A stretch of DNA of 64,000 nucleotides from Angustibacter sp049994355 (GCF_049994355.1 NZ_CP188257.1:3162001-3226000), one strand, 5' to 3'. Shown: positions 8,464 through 17,166, counted from the first letter of the stretch. A program made the numbers and translations. The notes: a model not told the origin generated them from the sequence alone.

Positions 8464-9465
8464 TCAGTCCGCCTCGGCCTTGCGCGCGCGGGACAGCAGC
8501 CGTCGTCCCATCTCGTCCGGCGCCAGCCCGTGGTGCACCACTGCCACCACGCCCTCGGTGATCGGCATGTCCACACCGTTCGCCCGGGCCAGGTCCAGGA
8601 TGGACTGGCAGGACTTCACGCCCTCGGCGGTCTGCCTGGTGGCTGCGATCACCTCGGCGACGCTGCGTCCCTGACCGAGCTGCACGCCGAACGTGCGGTT
8701 GCGGGACAACGGCGACATGCAGGTGGCGATCAGGTCGCCGACCCCCGCGAGGCCGGCGAACGTCGCGGGGTCGGCGCCGAGCGCCTCGCCGAGCCGGGCG
8801 GTCTCCGCCAGCCCGCGGGTGACGATGGTGGCCTTGGTGTTGTCCCCCAGGCCCATGCCCTCGGCCATCCCGACGGCAAGGCCGATGACGTTCTTGACCG
8901 CCCCGCCGAGCTCGGTCCCGACCACGTCGGTGCCGGTGTAGGGGCGGAACGCGGGGGTGGCACAGGCGTGCGCGACCCGATCGGCCATCTCGTGGTCGAC
9001 GCAGGCCACCACGCTCGCCGCGGGCTGACGCTGCGCGATCTCGGGCGCCAGGTTGGGACCGGACACGACGACGACCCGCTCCGGCGCCACCCTGCCCGCC
9101 TCGGCGATCACCTCGCTCATCCGTCGGGTAGTGCCGAGCTCGACGCCCTTCATCAGCGAGACCACCGCCGCCTGCGCGGGAATCCGGTCGGCCCACTGCA
9201 TCAGGTGCTCGCGGATCGTCTGGGAGGGCAGCGCGAGGACCACGACGTCGGCATCCCGCATCGCTTGCGCCGCATCGGTGGTGGCCACGATCGAGGCGGG
9301 CAGCTCGATGTCCGGCAGGTAGTCACCGTTGCGGTGGGTCCTGGTGATCTGGTCGGTCAGCTCGGCCCGACGGCCCCACATCGTCACCTGGCAGCCGGCG
9401 TCGGCGAGCACCAGCGCGAACGCTGTGCCCCAGCTTCCGGTGCCCAGCACCGCACACCGAGTCAT
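8464..9465 (-). CDS. gpsA: Glycerol-3-phosphate dehydrogenase [NAD(P)+]
   Basis: GpsA reduces dihydroxyacetone phosphate to sn-glycerol-3-phosphate for phospholipid synthesis. The 333 residues have the Rossmann motif VLGTGSWGTAFA at the N-terminus, SLMKGVE, SGPNLAPEIA, the catalytic GGAVKNVIGLAVG lysine, and GDNTKATIVTRG. The ATG at 9465 overlaps the stop of plsC by 4 nt. The two genes therefore form a unit that makes glycerol-3-phosphate-derived lipids. Confidence 0.96.
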   Translation of the reverse strand: MTRCAVLGTGSWGTAFALVLADAGCQVTMWGRRAELTDQITRTHRNGDYLPDIELPASIVATTDAAQAMRDADVVVLALPSQTIREHLMQWADRIPAQAAVVSLMKGVELGTTRRMSEVIAEAGRVAPERVVVVSGPNLAPEIAQRQPAASVVACVDHEMADRVAHACATPAFRPYTGTDVVGTELGGAVKNVIGLAVGMAEGMGLGDNTKATIVTRGLAETARLGEALGADPATFAGLAGVGDLIATCMSPLSRNRTFGVQLGQGRSVAEVIAATRQTAEGVKSCQSILDLARANGVDMPITEGVVAVVHHGLAPDEMGRRLLSRARKAEAD

Positions 9466-10229
9466 CGCTTCCCCCGCGCCGGTGGGCGCTTGGCGCCCTT
9501 CGCCGGGTTCCCGATCCTCGGAACGTCGTGCTCGCGCGGGTCGTACACCTCGTCGGGTGCCTTCTCGCCACGCAGCTGCTCGAGCAGGCCGGTGACGTCA
9601 GCCATCACTCGCCGCGTCGCCTCGACGAGCACCTCGCTGGTGATCGGCTCGCCGCGCAGGTCGTCCAGGTCGACCGGCGGTCCGGCCAGCACGTGGATGG
9701 TCTTGCGCGGCAGCAGTCGCAGCCGCTTCGCGTAGGGCATCAGGATGTCCTGCGCACCCCACTGCGCGATCGGGACCAGGGGCGACCCGGTGGTCAGCGC
9801 CAGCCGGGCAGCGCCGGTCTTGCCCGTCATCGGCCACAGCTGCGGCTGCCGGGTCAGCGTCGCCTCCGGGAAGACCGCCAGGCACTTGCCGGCCTCGACC
9901 GCGGCGACGGCGGAGGCGAACGCGGCGGCCGCATCGCCGCTCTCGCGGTGCACCGGGATCTGCTCGGCCTCGCGCAGGATCCACCCGACGAACGGAACGC
10001 GGAAGACCTCCTCCTTGCCGAGGAAGTACGGCGGGCAGCCGTTGTCGAACAGGAAGTGCGCGAAGGTGACCGGGTCCACGTAGGACATGTGGTTGGAGCA
10101 GGCGACGAAACCCCCGGTCTCGGGCAGGTGCTCGGCGCCACGCCAGTCCCGATTGGTCACCAGCATGAAGACCGGGCGGAGCACACCTACGGCGAACCGG
10201 TAGGCCCAGCTCAGCTCCCGCTGCGACAC
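9462..10229 (-). CDS. plsC: 1-acyl-sn-glycerol-3-phosphate acyltransferase
   Basis: PlsC-family enzymes acylate lysophosphatidate to phosphatidate at the membrane. The 255-residue protein has the NHMSYVDP catalytic box (HX4D) near residue 45, the FPEATLT variant of the FPEG motif near 120, and a hydrophobic N-terminal segment (AVGVLRPVFMLV). The C-terminal tail is basic. The GTG at 10229 was chosen because AAGGAG lies 6 nt upstream. The open frame extends to 11480 but has no family similarity there and runs antisense to cofC. It is translationally coupled to gpsA. Confidence 0.92.
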   Translation of the reverse strand: MSQRELSWAYRFAVGVLRPVFMLVTNRDWRGAEHLPETGGFVACSNHMSYVDPVTFAHFLFDNGCPPYFLGKEEVFRVPFVGWILREAEQIPVHRESGDAAAAFASAVAAVEAGKCLAVFPEATLTRQPQLWPMTGKTGAARLALTTGSPLVPIAQWGAQDILMPYAKRLRLLPRKTIHVLAGPPVDLDDLRGEPITSEVLVEATRRVMADVTGLLEQLRGEKAPDEVYDPREHDVPRIGNPAKGAKRPPARGKR

Positions 10230-10332
10230 CCGTGCTCCTTCGTCGGTTCCGGCCGACCAGTCTGCCGGGGCTCGCATCCTCGCGGTCGCTGGGGGTGTTG
10301 TCGAGCGTACGCGCGATGACTGCGACCATCGT

Positions 10333-10998
10333 GTGGTGCGCGGCGACCTGTCATCGACGAGCAGGTCCTGGACCGTGGTCCTGCCGGTGCAGCACGCCGA
10401 CCGCGGCAAGACCCGGCTCGTCGGTCCGGACCACCTGCCAAGGGCCGAGCTGGCCCGCGCCATCGCGCTGGACTCGATCGCTGCCGTGCTGGACAGCGTG
10501 GCGGTACGACGGGTGGTCGTGGTGACTGCGGACCCGGTGGTCTCGGACGCCGTACGGGCGCGCCGCGTCGACAACCCGGACATCGAGCTGCTGGCCGATC
10601 CCGGGCTCGGCCTCACCGCGGCCGTCCAGGCCGGCGCGGACCGGGCCCTCGAGCTGCAGGACGACGCGCCGGTCGGGGTGCTGCTCGCCGACGTCCCCGC
10701 CCTGCACGGGGCGGACCTGACCGCTGCGCTGACCGCGGCCGGCCAGCACACTGCGGCGGTGGTGCCGGACTGCGACGGCACCGGCACCGTGCTGCTCACG
10801 GCCGGGCCGCACACCCCGCTGCGGCACGCTTTCGGGCCGGGGTCGGCCGGACGGCACCACGATCTTGGTGCGGTGCGGCTGGACCTGGACCTGCCGCGGC
10901 TGCGCCGCGACGTCGACACCGCCTCAGACCTGCGCGAGGCGCGGAGCCTGGGCGTCGGGCCCGCGACGTCCGAAGTGCTCGCGGCGCACTGGCGGTAG
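10333..10998 (+). CDS. cofC: 2-phospho-L-lactate / phosphoenolpyruvate guanylyltransferase
   Basis: A 221-residue CofC/FbiD-type nucleotidyltransferase. It would make the GTP-activated phosphoenolpyruvate or phospholactate used to build coenzyme F420. It has the N-terminal GT-A-like segment VVLPVQHADRGKTRL, the LLADPGLGLTAAV substrate loop, the LLADVPALHG metal site and the C-terminal DLDLPRLRRDVDTASDL. The exact start is uncertain because several GTG codons cluster at 10331-10336. It is divergent from plsC. In mycobacteria the FbiD homologue uses phosphoenolpyruvate, which is likely here by relatedness. Confidence 0.88.
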   Translation: MVRGDLSSTSRSWTVVLPVQHADRGKTRLVGPDHLPRAELARAIALDSIAAVLDSVAVRRVVVVTADPVVSDAVRARRVDNPDIELLADPGLGLTAAVQAGADRALELQDDAPVGVLLADVPALHGADLTAALTAAGQHTAAVVPDCDGTGTVLLTAGPHTPLRHAFGPGSAGRHHDLGAVRLDLDLPRLRRDVDTASDLREARSLGVGPATSEVLAAHWR

Positions 10999-11001
10999 CC
11001 T
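10996..11001 (+). promoter_or_regulatory. -10 box of the cold-shock-like gene
   Basis: TAGCCT, 7 nt before the ATG at 11009. It overlaps the cofC stop codon (TAG at 10996-10998). Confidence 0.45.
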
Positions 11002-11008
11002 GAGCCGC

Positions 11009-11212
11009 ATGCAGGGTTCGGTGCACGAGTTCGACACCGCGACCGGGGCGGGCTCGGTGCTGCTGGACGACGGACGCCGAGTCCCGTTCGACGCCGATGC
11101 CTTCCACGACAGCGGTCTGCGGATGCTGCGCGTCGGTCAGCGGCTGACCCTCGAGCTCGACGCAGCCGACGGAACACAGCGCGTCGTCGGGATGCGGATC
11201 CACGGCATCTGA
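11009..11212 (+). CDS. Small cold-shock-domain-like protein
   Basis: A 67-residue protein starting MQGSVHEFDTATGAGSVLLDD, which resembles the first strands of a CSD/OB fold. The RNP1-like aromatic residues are poorly kept, so nucleic-acid binding is not certain. The ATG at 11009 lies 10 nt after the cofC stop and has its own -10 box. It converges on murA. Role unknown. Confidence 0.7.
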   Translation: MQGSVHEFDTATGAGSVLLDDGRRVPFDADAFHDSGLRMLRVGQRLTLELDAADGTQRVVGMRIHGI

Positions 11213-11230
11213 GACGCCCCGCCCGGCGGC

Positions 11231-12547
11231 TCAGCCACGCTCGTATCGCGCCCCCACGGCGTCCAGCTTGTCCAGGAACTGCTCGTACCCGCGGTAGATC
11301 AGGTCGATGCCCCGCACGGTGGACGTGCCCTCGGCGGCGAGGGCCGCGATCAGATAGCTGAAGCCGCCGCGCAGGTCCGGCACCTCGATGTCTGCGCCGC
11401 GCAGTGGGGTCGGGCCGGACACGACTGCGGAGTGCTTGAAGTTGCGCTGCCCGAACCGGCACGGAAGCCCGCCCAGGCACTCGCGGTACAGCTGGATGGT
11501 CGCGCCCATGTCGACGAGCGCCTGGGTGAAACCGAGACGGTTCTCGTAGACCGTCTCGTGCACGATGGACAGCCCTCGGGTCTGGGTCAGCGCGACCACG
11601 AGCGGCTGCTGCCAGTCGGTCATGAAACCCGGGTGGACGTCGGTCTCCAGGACCACCGAGCGCTGCGCGTCTCCCCCGCGCCAGAACCGGATCCCGGCGT
11701 CATCGACCTCGAACGCCCCGCCGATCTTCCGGAACACGTTCAGGAACGTCATCATGTCGGGTTGGCGGGCACCCTCGACATAGATCTCGCCGTGGGTGGC
11801 CAGCGCCGCGCACGCCCAGGAGGCGGCCTCGATCCGGTCCGGCATGGCGGTGTGCGTAAAGCCCTGCAGCGAGTCGACCCCCTCGATCCGGATGACTCGG
11901 TCGGTGTCCACGCTGATGATGGCGCCCATCTTCTGCAGGACCGCGATGAGGTCGAGGATCTCCGGTTCGATCGCCGCGTTGCTCAGCTCGGTCAGGCCGG
12001 CTGCGCGGACGGCGGTGAGCAGCACCTGCTCGGTGCTGCCGACGCTCGGGTAGGGCAGGGTCAGCTTGGTGCCCTGCAGCCGTTGCGGCGCAGCCAGGCG
12101 CAGGCCCTCGGGCCGCTTCTCGACGAGCGCGCCGAACTGACGCAGCACCTCAAGGTGGTAGTCGATCGGGCGTTCGCCGATCCGGCAGCCGCCGAGGTCC
12201 GGGATGAACGCCTCACCGAGCCGGTGCAGCAACGGGCCACAGAACAGGATCGGGATGCGGCTGGAGCCGGCGTGCGCGTCGATGTCGGCCACGTGCGCGG
12301 TCTCGACGTTGGTCGGGTCGAAATGCAGCTCGCCCAGAGCGTCCCCACCGGTGACGTGCACGCCGTGCAGCTCGAGCAGCCCGGACACGATCCGCACGTC
12401 GGCGATCTGCGGGATGGCCCGAAGGGTGCTGGGACTCTCGCCGAGCAGGGTCGCCACCATGGCCTTGGACACCAGGTTCTTGGCGCCGCGGACGCTGATG
12501 TCGCCTTTGAGGGGGTGGCCGCCGTGCACCGTGAGGACATCGGTCAT
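11231..12547 (-). CDS. murA: UDP-N-acetylglucosamine 1-carboxyvinyltransferase
   Basis: MurA transfers enolpyruvate from PEP to UDP-GlcNAc, the first committed step of peptidoglycan synthesis. The 438 residues begin with GGHPLKGDISVRGAKN. They include GGCRIGERPIDYH, whose Cys matches the PEP-binding, fosfomycin-sensitive cysteine near residue 120, so the enzyme would not be intrinsically fosfomycin-resistant by Cys-to-Asp change. The C-terminal DLRGGFSYLIAAL and RGYEQFLDKL blocks are present. Length is normal. It follows hup on the same strand, with a hairpin between them. Confidence 0.95.
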   Translation of the reverse strand: MTDVLTVHGGHPLKGDISVRGAKNLVSKAMVATLLGESPSTLRAIPQIADVRIVSGLLELHGVHVTGGDALGELHFDPTNVETAHVADIDAHAGSSRIPILFCGPLLHRLGEAFIPDLGGCRIGERPIDYHLEVLRQFGALVEKRPEGLRLAAPQRLQGTKLTLPYPSVGSTEQVLLTAVRAAGLTELSNAAIEPEILDLIAVLQKMGAIISVDTDRVIRIEGVDSLQGFTHTAMPDRIEAASWACAALATHGEIYVEGARQPDMMTFLNVFRKIGGAFEVDDAGIRFWRGGDAQRSVVLETDVHPGFMTDWQQPLVVALTQTRGLSIVHETVYENRLGFTQALVDMGATIQLYRECLGGLPCRFGQRNFKHSAVVSGPTPLRGADIEVPDLRGGFSYLIAALAAEGTSTVRGIDLIYRGYEQFLDKLDAVGARYERG

Positions 12548-12570
12548 CCCCCCAGCATGGCAAACGGCGA

Positions 12571-12599
12571 GGCCGGCACCCCCTGAGAGAGTGCCGGCC
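12571..12599 (-). terminator. hup terminator
   Basis: Perfect 9-bp stem GGCCGGCAC (12571-12579) / GTGCCGGCC (12591-12599) with an 11-nt loop, 28 nt after the hup stop. The following T-tract is short. Confidence 0.6.
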
Positions 12600-12626
12600 C
12601 CGTCTGCCGGTGTGCTGGGCCTGCGC

Positions 12627-13391
12627 TCAGGCCTTCTTGGCGGCGCGCTTGGCGGTCGTCTTCTTCGCCGCGGCCTTCTTGGCCGGTGCGGCCTTCTTCG
12701 CGGCCGCCTTCTTGGCCGGTGCGGCCTTCTTCGCCGCCGCCTTCTTCGCCGGTGCAGCCTTCTTGGTCACGGCCTTCTTGGCGGTGACCTTCTTCGCCGG
12801 TGCGGCCTTCTTCGTGACCGCCTTCTTGGCGGGAGCGGCCTTCTTCGTGACGGCCTTCTTGGCGGGAGCGGCCTTCTTGGCCGGAGCCGCCTTCTTGGCT
12901 GCTGCCTTCTTGGCAGGAGCGGCCTTCTTTGCCGGAGCCGCCTTCTTGGCTGCTGCCTTCTTGGCAGGAGCGGCCTTCTTCGCCGGAGCCGCCTTCTTCG
13001 CTGCTGCCTTCGCCGGAGCCGCGGCCTTCTTGGCCGTGGTCGCGACGCTGGAGGCGACGCGGGTCGTCGCGGAGGCGGCCCGGCCGGCGGCGGCGGTGGT
13101 GAACGCGCGCAGCGCCTTCGTGTCGGAGGTGACCTCCTTGAACGCGGTGCCGGCGCGGAAGCGTGGCACCGAGGTCTTCTTGATGCGCACGGCCTGGCCG
13201 GTGCGCGGGTTACGGCCGGTCCGGGCCGCGCGAGCAGCCTTCTCGAACGTTCCGAAGCCCGTGATGGCGACCTTCTCGCCCTTGGCAACGGTCACGGTGA
13301 TCACGTCAACGACGGCCTCAAGAGCCTCTGCTGCGGCCTTCTTGCTGCCGAGCCGCGACTCGAGTGCGTCGACCAGCTGTCCCTTGTTCAC
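12627..13391 (-). CDS. hup: HU-type DNA-binding protein with long Lys/Ala tail
   Basis: A nucleoid protein of 254 residues. The first about 90 are a standard HU fold (MNKGQLVDALES, GFGTFEKAARAARTGRNP, VPRFRAGTAFK). From about residue 125 the rest is a tail made of near-repeats of KKAAPAKKA, like the histone-H1-like tail of mycobacterial HupB and streptomycete HupS. The tail DNA is itself repetitive. The GTG at 13391 has GAGGGG about 7 nt upstream. HU-tail proteins compact DNA and are often acetylated or methylated on the lysines. Confidence 0.95.
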   Translation of the reverse strand: MNKGQLVDALESRLGSKKAAAEALEAVVDVITVTVAKGEKVAITGFGTFEKAARAARTGRNPRTGQAVRIKKTSVPRFRAGTAFKEVTSDTKALRAFTTAAAGRAASATTRVASSVATTAKKAAAPAKAAAKKAAPAKKAAPAKKAAAKKAAPAKKAAPAKKAAAKKAAPAKKAAPAKKAVTKKAAPAKKAVTKKAAPAKKVTAKKAVTKKAAPAKKAAAKKAAPAKKAAAKKAAPAKKAAAKKTTAKRAAKKA

Positions 13392-13734
13392 TGCGGTTCC
13401 CCTCTTGGAGATCGTCTGCCGGGCCCCTCAGCCCAGCTGGTGCTGTTACCGCCGAGCCGACGCCCGGTTCGAGGACGACGGTAGGACCACTTCGGGCGCG
13501 CGTCCAACACCTGCACCCCTCCAACGCTTGTGTCGCAAGCACTCCGAGCCGCCCGCGGCACGATTCGAGGGAGTTCGGGCAGGGTGTCGTGGCGCCGTCC
13601 CCGGCGTGACCACCGGGCCGTCTCGGCATCCAGAGTTTCGGTGAGACCACCTGTGCCGCAACGTGTTTCGGGTTGAGTCGCGGGGCGCTCGGCCCGCCCC
13701 GGAGGTTGCTAGGACCGGTCCGGGGCTCACCCGT
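13392..13734. other. Gene-free 343-bp interval between hup and leuD
   Basis: No coding region is supported here. It should contain the hup promoter on the minus strand. It also holds a GC-rich hairpin at 13681-13701, just after leuD. No other structure was recognised. Confidence 0.6.
13681..13701 (-). terminator. Possible leuCD terminator
   Basis: CGGGGCG (13681-13687) / CGCCCCG (13695-13701), a 7-bp perfect stem with a 7-nt loop, 34 nt past the leuD stop. It lacks a T-tract. Confidence 0.4.
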
Positions 13735-14328
13735 TCAGCCGACCACCGTGGTGGGCAGGTACCCGGGACGGGTGCTCTCGAAATTCTTGATCGCTTCCTC
13801 GTGTCCGAGCGTCAACGAGATGTCGTCCAGACCCTCGAGGAGCCGCCAGCGGGTGTAGTCGTCGACCTGGAACGGGCACTGGATGTCACCCGCCCGAACC
13901 GTCTTGGAGACCAGGTCGACCGTCACCTCGGTGCCGGGCTCGTTCTCCAGCAGCTTCCAGAGCAGCTCGACGTCGTCCTGTCCGACCTGAGCCGTGAGCA
14001 GACCTTGCTTTCCGGAGTTTCCGCGGAAGATGTCGGCAAAGCGTGAGCTGATGACGACGCGGAACCCGTAGTCCATCAAGGCCCACACGGCATGCTCGCG
14101 CGAGGAGCCGGTGCCGAAGTCCTGACCCGCGACGAGCACGCTGCCGCTGCGGAACGCCGGCGCGTTCAGCACGAACGTCTCGTCGCCGCGCCAAGCCGCG
14201 AAGAGGCCGTCCTCGAACCCGGTCCGGCTGACCCGCTTGAGATAGACGGCCGGGATGATCTGGTCGGTGTCGACGTTGCTGCGGCGCAACGGGACGCCGA
14301 TGCCGGTGTGCGTGGTGAAGGCTTCCAT
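13735..14328 (-). CDS. leuD: 3-isopropylmalate dehydratase small subunit
   Basis: LeuD is the small subunit that completes the leucine-pathway isomerase with LeuC, converting 2- to 3-isopropylmalate. The 197 residues show RRSNVDTDQIIPAVYLKR, GQDFGTGSSREHAVWAL and FADIFRGNSGKQGLL, all diagnostic of LeuD. The ATG at 14328 (MEAFTTHTG) is 13 nt after the leuC stop. The open frame upstream of it runs antisense into leuC and is rejected. Confidence 0.96.
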   Translation of the reverse strand: MEAFTTHTGIGVPLRRSNVDTDQIIPAVYLKRVSRTGFEDGLFAAWRGDETFVLNAPAFRSGSVLVAGQDFGTGSSREHAVWALMDYGFRVVISSRFADIFRGNSGKQGLLTAQVGQDDVELLWKLLENEPGTEVTVDLVSKTVRAGDIQCPFQVDDYTRWRLLEGLDDISLTLGHEEAIKNFESTRPGYLPTTVVG

Positions 14329-14341
14329 GTGCGGTGTCCGT

Positions 14342-15736
14342 TCAGTCCAGGTCGGCGGGCGAGGAGAGAGTGCCGCGCACGGCGGTGGCGGCTGCGACGA
14401 CGGGCGAGACCAGGTGCGTGCGTCCACCCTTGCCCTGCCGACCCTCGAAGTTGCGGTTGGAGGTCGAGGCGCTGCGCTCACCGGGTGCCAGCTGGTCCGG
14501 GTTCATTCCCAGGCACATCGAGCATCCGGCCAGCCGCCAGTCAGCGCCGGCGGCCTCGAACACCGCGTCCAGCCCCTCGCTCTCGGCCTGCAACCGGACC
14601 CGCGCCGAGCCGGGGACCACCAGCATCCGCACGCCCTCCTTCACGCGCCGACCCTTGATGACCGCGGCAGCCGCGCGAAGGTCCTCGATCCTCCCGTTGG
14701 TGCAGGAGCCGACGAACACCGTGTCCACCGCGATGTCGCGCAACGGCGTTCCGGGGGTGAGGCCCATGTACTCCAGGGCCCGCTCGGCTCCGACCCGCTC
14801 GTGCTCGTCGACGATCAGCGCCGGCTCGGGGACGCTCGCGCCGAGCGGCAGTCCCTGCCCCGGGTTGGTCCCCCAGGTGACGAACGGGGCCAACGTCGTG
14901 GCGTCGATGACCACCTCGTGGTCGAACGTCGCGTCGTCGTCGGTGCGCAGCGTCCGCCAGGCCTCGACGGCGTCGTCCCAGTCCCGCCCGGACGGTGCGT
15001 GCGGGCGTCCCCTCAGGTACTCGAAGGTGGTCTCGTCGGGGGCGATCATCCCGGCCCGCGCGCCCGCTTCGATGGACATGTTGCACACCGTCATCCGCGC
15101 CTCCATGGACAGGGCGCGAACCGCCTCGCCGCGGTACTCGATGACGTAGCCCTGACCGCCACCGGTGCCGATCTTGGCGATCACAGCGAGGATCAGGTCC
15201 TTGGCCGTGACCCCGCCCGGCAGGGCGCCCTCGACCGTGACGGCCATCGTCTGGAACGGCTTGAGCGACAACGTCTGGGTGGCCATCACGTGCTCGACCT
15301 CGCTGGTGCCGATGCCGAAGGCGAGGGCACCGAACGCGCCGTGGGTGGAGGTGTGCGAGTCGCCGCAGACGATGGTCATGCCGGGCTGGGTCAGGCCGAG
15401 CTGTGGCCCGATCACGTGCACGATGCCCTGGTCGAGGTCGCCCATCGGATGCAGCCGGACTCCGAACTCGGCGCAGTTTCGGCGCAGCGTCTCTACCTGG
15501 GTGCGCGAGACGGGGTCCGTGATCGGCCCTGGCTCGGTGGGCACGTTGTGGTCCTCGGTGGCGATCGTGAGGTCCGGACGCCGGACGCCGCGGTCGGTGA
15601 GCCGCAGCCCGTCGAACGCCTGCGGGCTGGTCACCTCGTGCAACAGGTGCAGGTCGATGTAGAGCAGGTCCGGCTCACCCTCGACGCGACGTACGACGTG
15701 CGCGTCCCAGACCTTCTCCGCCAGCGTGCGGCCCAT
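14342..15736 (-). CDS. leuC: 3-isopropylmalate dehydratase large subunit
   Basis: A 464-residue aconitase-family subunit carrying the [4Fe-4S] cluster. The ligands are seen in GSCTNGRI and in AGCSMCLGMNPDQ, and the ICGDSHTSTHGAFG substrate block is intact. The ATG at 15736 has GAAGGAAGG upstream. leuC and leuD form an operon divergent from the ndgR regulator. A 15-bp dyad in the 95-bp intergenic region is the likely control site. Confidence 0.97.
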   Translation of the reverse strand: MGRTLAEKVWDAHVVRRVEGEPDLLYIDLHLLHEVTSPQAFDGLRLTDRGVRRPDLTIATEDHNVPTEPGPITDPVSRTQVETLRRNCAEFGVRLHPMGDLDQGIVHVIGPQLGLTQPGMTIVCGDSHTSTHGAFGALAFGIGTSEVEHVMATQTLSLKPFQTMAVTVEGALPGGVTAKDLILAVIAKIGTGGGQGYVIEYRGEAVRALSMEARMTVCNMSIEAGARAGMIAPDETTFEYLRGRPHAPSGRDWDDAVEAWRTLRTDDDATFDHEVVIDATTLAPFVTWGTNPGQGLPLGASVPEPALIVDEHERVGAERALEYMGLTPGTPLRDIAVDTVFVGSCTNGRIEDLRAAAAVIKGRRVKEGVRMLVVPGSARVRLQAESEGLDAVFEAAGADWRLAGCSMCLGMNPDQLAPGERSASTSNRNFEGRQGKGGRTHLVSPVVAAATAVRGTLSSPADLD

Positions 15737-15796
15737 CGTGGCCTTCCTTCCCCATCAGCGCCCCGGCCGGTTGGCCCCGGCGTGTCGAGCCGGTAC

Positions 15797-15825
15797 TTGC
15801 ATCTCATGACGTGAGACGGCAATAT
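15797..15825 (+). promoter_or_regulatory. ndgR promoter
   Basis: TTGCAT (15797-15802) and CAATAT (15820-15825), 17-bp spacer, ending 6 nt before the ATG at 15832. The dyad at 15802-15816 lies within the -35/-10 region, as expected for a repressor site. Confidence 0.5.
15802..15816. promoter_or_regulatory. Candidate NdgR operator between ndgR and leuC
   Basis: TCTCA (15802-15806), TGACG spacer, TGAGA (15812-15816): a perfect 5-5-5 inverted repeat in the divergent promoter region. A near-copy with the same geometry lies upstream of the ilvB leader (56273-56287). Confidence 0.5.
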
Positions 15826-15831
15826 CGAGGC

Positions 15832-16548
15832 ATGGACAACTCTAGCGGAGTCGGCGTGCTGGACAAGGCCGCCATCGTGTTGGGCGCTCTCGAGGCCGGC
15901 CCGTCGACGCTCGCCCAGCTGGTCGCAGCCACCGGCCTGGCCCGCCCCACGGCGCACCGACTGGCCGTCGCGCTGGAGTACCACCGCCTGGTGGCGCGGG
16001 ACATGCAGGGCCGGTTCGTGCTCGGTCCGCGGATGGCCGAGCTCGCCGCCGCGGCCGGGGAGGATCGGCTGCTCGCCGCCGCCGGCCCGGTGCTGGCCGC
16101 ACTGCGCGACCACACCGGCGAGAGCGCCCAGCTGTTCCGCCGCCAGGGCGACCAGCGGATCTGTGTCGCCGCGGCCGAGCGCCCGGTCGGCCTGCGCGAC
16201 TCCATCCCGGTCGGCAGCTCGCTGTCCATGCACGCCGGTTCGGCGGCCCAGGTTCTGCTGGCCTGGGAGGAGCCGGACCGTCTGCACCGCGGCCTGCAAG
16301 GAGCCAAGTTCTCGGCGACCGCGCTGTCCGGCGTCCGTCGTCGCGGCTGGGCGCAGAGCGTCGGCGAGCGCGAGACCGGGGTGGCGTCCGTCTCCGCACC
16401 GGTGCGCGGACCGTCCGGTCGCGTCGTCGCCGCGGTCTCCATCAGCGGTCCGATCGAGCGACTGTCCCGCCAGCCCGGGCGGCTGCACGCGCCGTCGGTC
16501 ATCGCGGGCGCCCACAAGCTCACCGAGGTGCTGCGCCGCGCCAGCTGA
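15832..16548 (+). CDS. ndgR: IclR-family regulator, NdgR type
   Basis: A 238-residue IclR-family protein: winged helix at about residues 5-65 (LAQLVAATGLARPTAHRLAV) and a C-terminal effector domain from about 75 (GESAQLFRRQGDQRICVAAA). NdgR and its corynebacterial counterpart LtbR control leucine and other amino-acid genes, and are typically divergent from leuCD as here. The ATG at 15832 (MDNSSGVGVLDKA) matches the family start and has a -10 box 6 nt upstream. A GTG at 15811 would add seven residues and lie within the dyad. Confidence 0.9.
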   Translation: MDNSSGVGVLDKAAIVLGALEAGPSTLAQLVAATGLARPTAHRLAVALEYHRLVARDMQGRFVLGPRMAELAAAAGEDRLLAAAGPVLAALRDHTGESAQLFRRQGDQRICVAAAERPVGLRDSIPVGSSLSMHAGSAAQVLLAWEEPDRLHRGLQGAKFSATALSGVRRRGWAQSVGERETGVASVSAPVRGPSGRVVAAVSISGPIERLSRQPGRLHAPSVIAGAHKLTEVLRRAS

Positions 16549-16620
16549 GCTCCTGCAGGCGGCCGTGCACTGATCGGTGCGGTGATTGGTGCGCCCGCAC
16601 AGCTCGCGAAGGCGACCAGC

Positions 16621-17112
16621 TCAGTGCGGCGCCGACATCCGCTGGCTGGCGGTCTCGGTGCGCCCGGCGACCGGCGCGGCGGACGTCGCAGCGAGCAGAC
16701 CCATGGCCGGGGTGTTGCTGTAGATCGTCTCGTGTCCGCCGGCCGGTACCGCGTAGGTCTCGTGCCAGATCCCGACCGCACCGGCCGCCGTCCGCGACCG
16801 CTGGTTGAATGCCCGCCAAGCCTTGCGGTGCTCGAGATCGGTGTCGTGCGCGTAGGCCAGCAGCGACTCGGTGTCGCTCCAGTACTGGACGACGGTCGGC
16901 CCCCGCGACCCGAGCAGCAACCGGAACCCGAGCAGGCCGCTGGCCGGGTCTTTGCTCAGCTCGGCCAGCATGCGGGGCATCGCCGTGAACACTGGCCACC
17001 ACTTGTCCAGCCGCCACCACTGGTTCACGGTCATCCCGATGAGGAACACGACAACCGCGTCGTCGTGGCTGTCCGTCCATCGCCCCGGTCGAATCTTCGA
17101 ACCTGCCCCCAT
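16621..17112 (-). CDS. DUF4188 domain protein
   Basis: A 163-residue protein similar to DUF4188 proteins (VVVFLIGMTVNQWWRLDKWW, GPTVVQYWSDTESLLAYAHD). This domain resembles small alpha-beta-barrel, monooxygenase-like folds, but no activity is known. The ATG at 17112 has GGAGG 6 nt upstream. The longer frame to 17256 would cross the divergent promoter region. It is divergent from a MerR regulator that probably controls it. Confidence 0.8.
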   Translation of the reverse strand: MGAGSKIRPGRWTDSHDDAVVVFLIGMTVNQWWRLDKWWPVFTAMPRMLAELSKDPASGLLGFRLLLGSRGPTVVQYWSDTESLLAYAHDTDLEHRKAWRAFNQRSRTAAGAVGIWHETYAVPAGGHETIYSNTPAMGLLAATSAAPVAGRTETASQRMSAPH

Positions 17113-17126
17113 GGCCGGCCTCCGTT

Positions 17127-17166
17127 GGATAGTTACACTCTCCGTTAATGGATAGTGATACTCTCC
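17127..17166. promoter_or_regulatory. Two tandem 17-bp dyads between the DUF4188 gene and merR
   Basis: GGATAGT-TAC-ACTCTCC (17127-17143) and GGATAGT-GAT-ACTCTCC (17150-17166) have identical arms. Each arm pair is complementary at 6 of 7 positions. They start 23 bp apart and are probably the binding sites of the divergent MerR protein. Confidence 0.6.

Noticed and set aside
10230..11480. Long upstream extension of the plsC frame
   Set aside because: No acyltransferase similarity, opposite to cofC, and the GTG at 10229 has a strong AAGGAG.
12650..13020. Repetitive DNA that looked like a possible CRISPR or tandem array
   Set aside because: It is the in-frame coding sequence of the HU lysine/alanine tail, with irregular unit lengths and no spacers.
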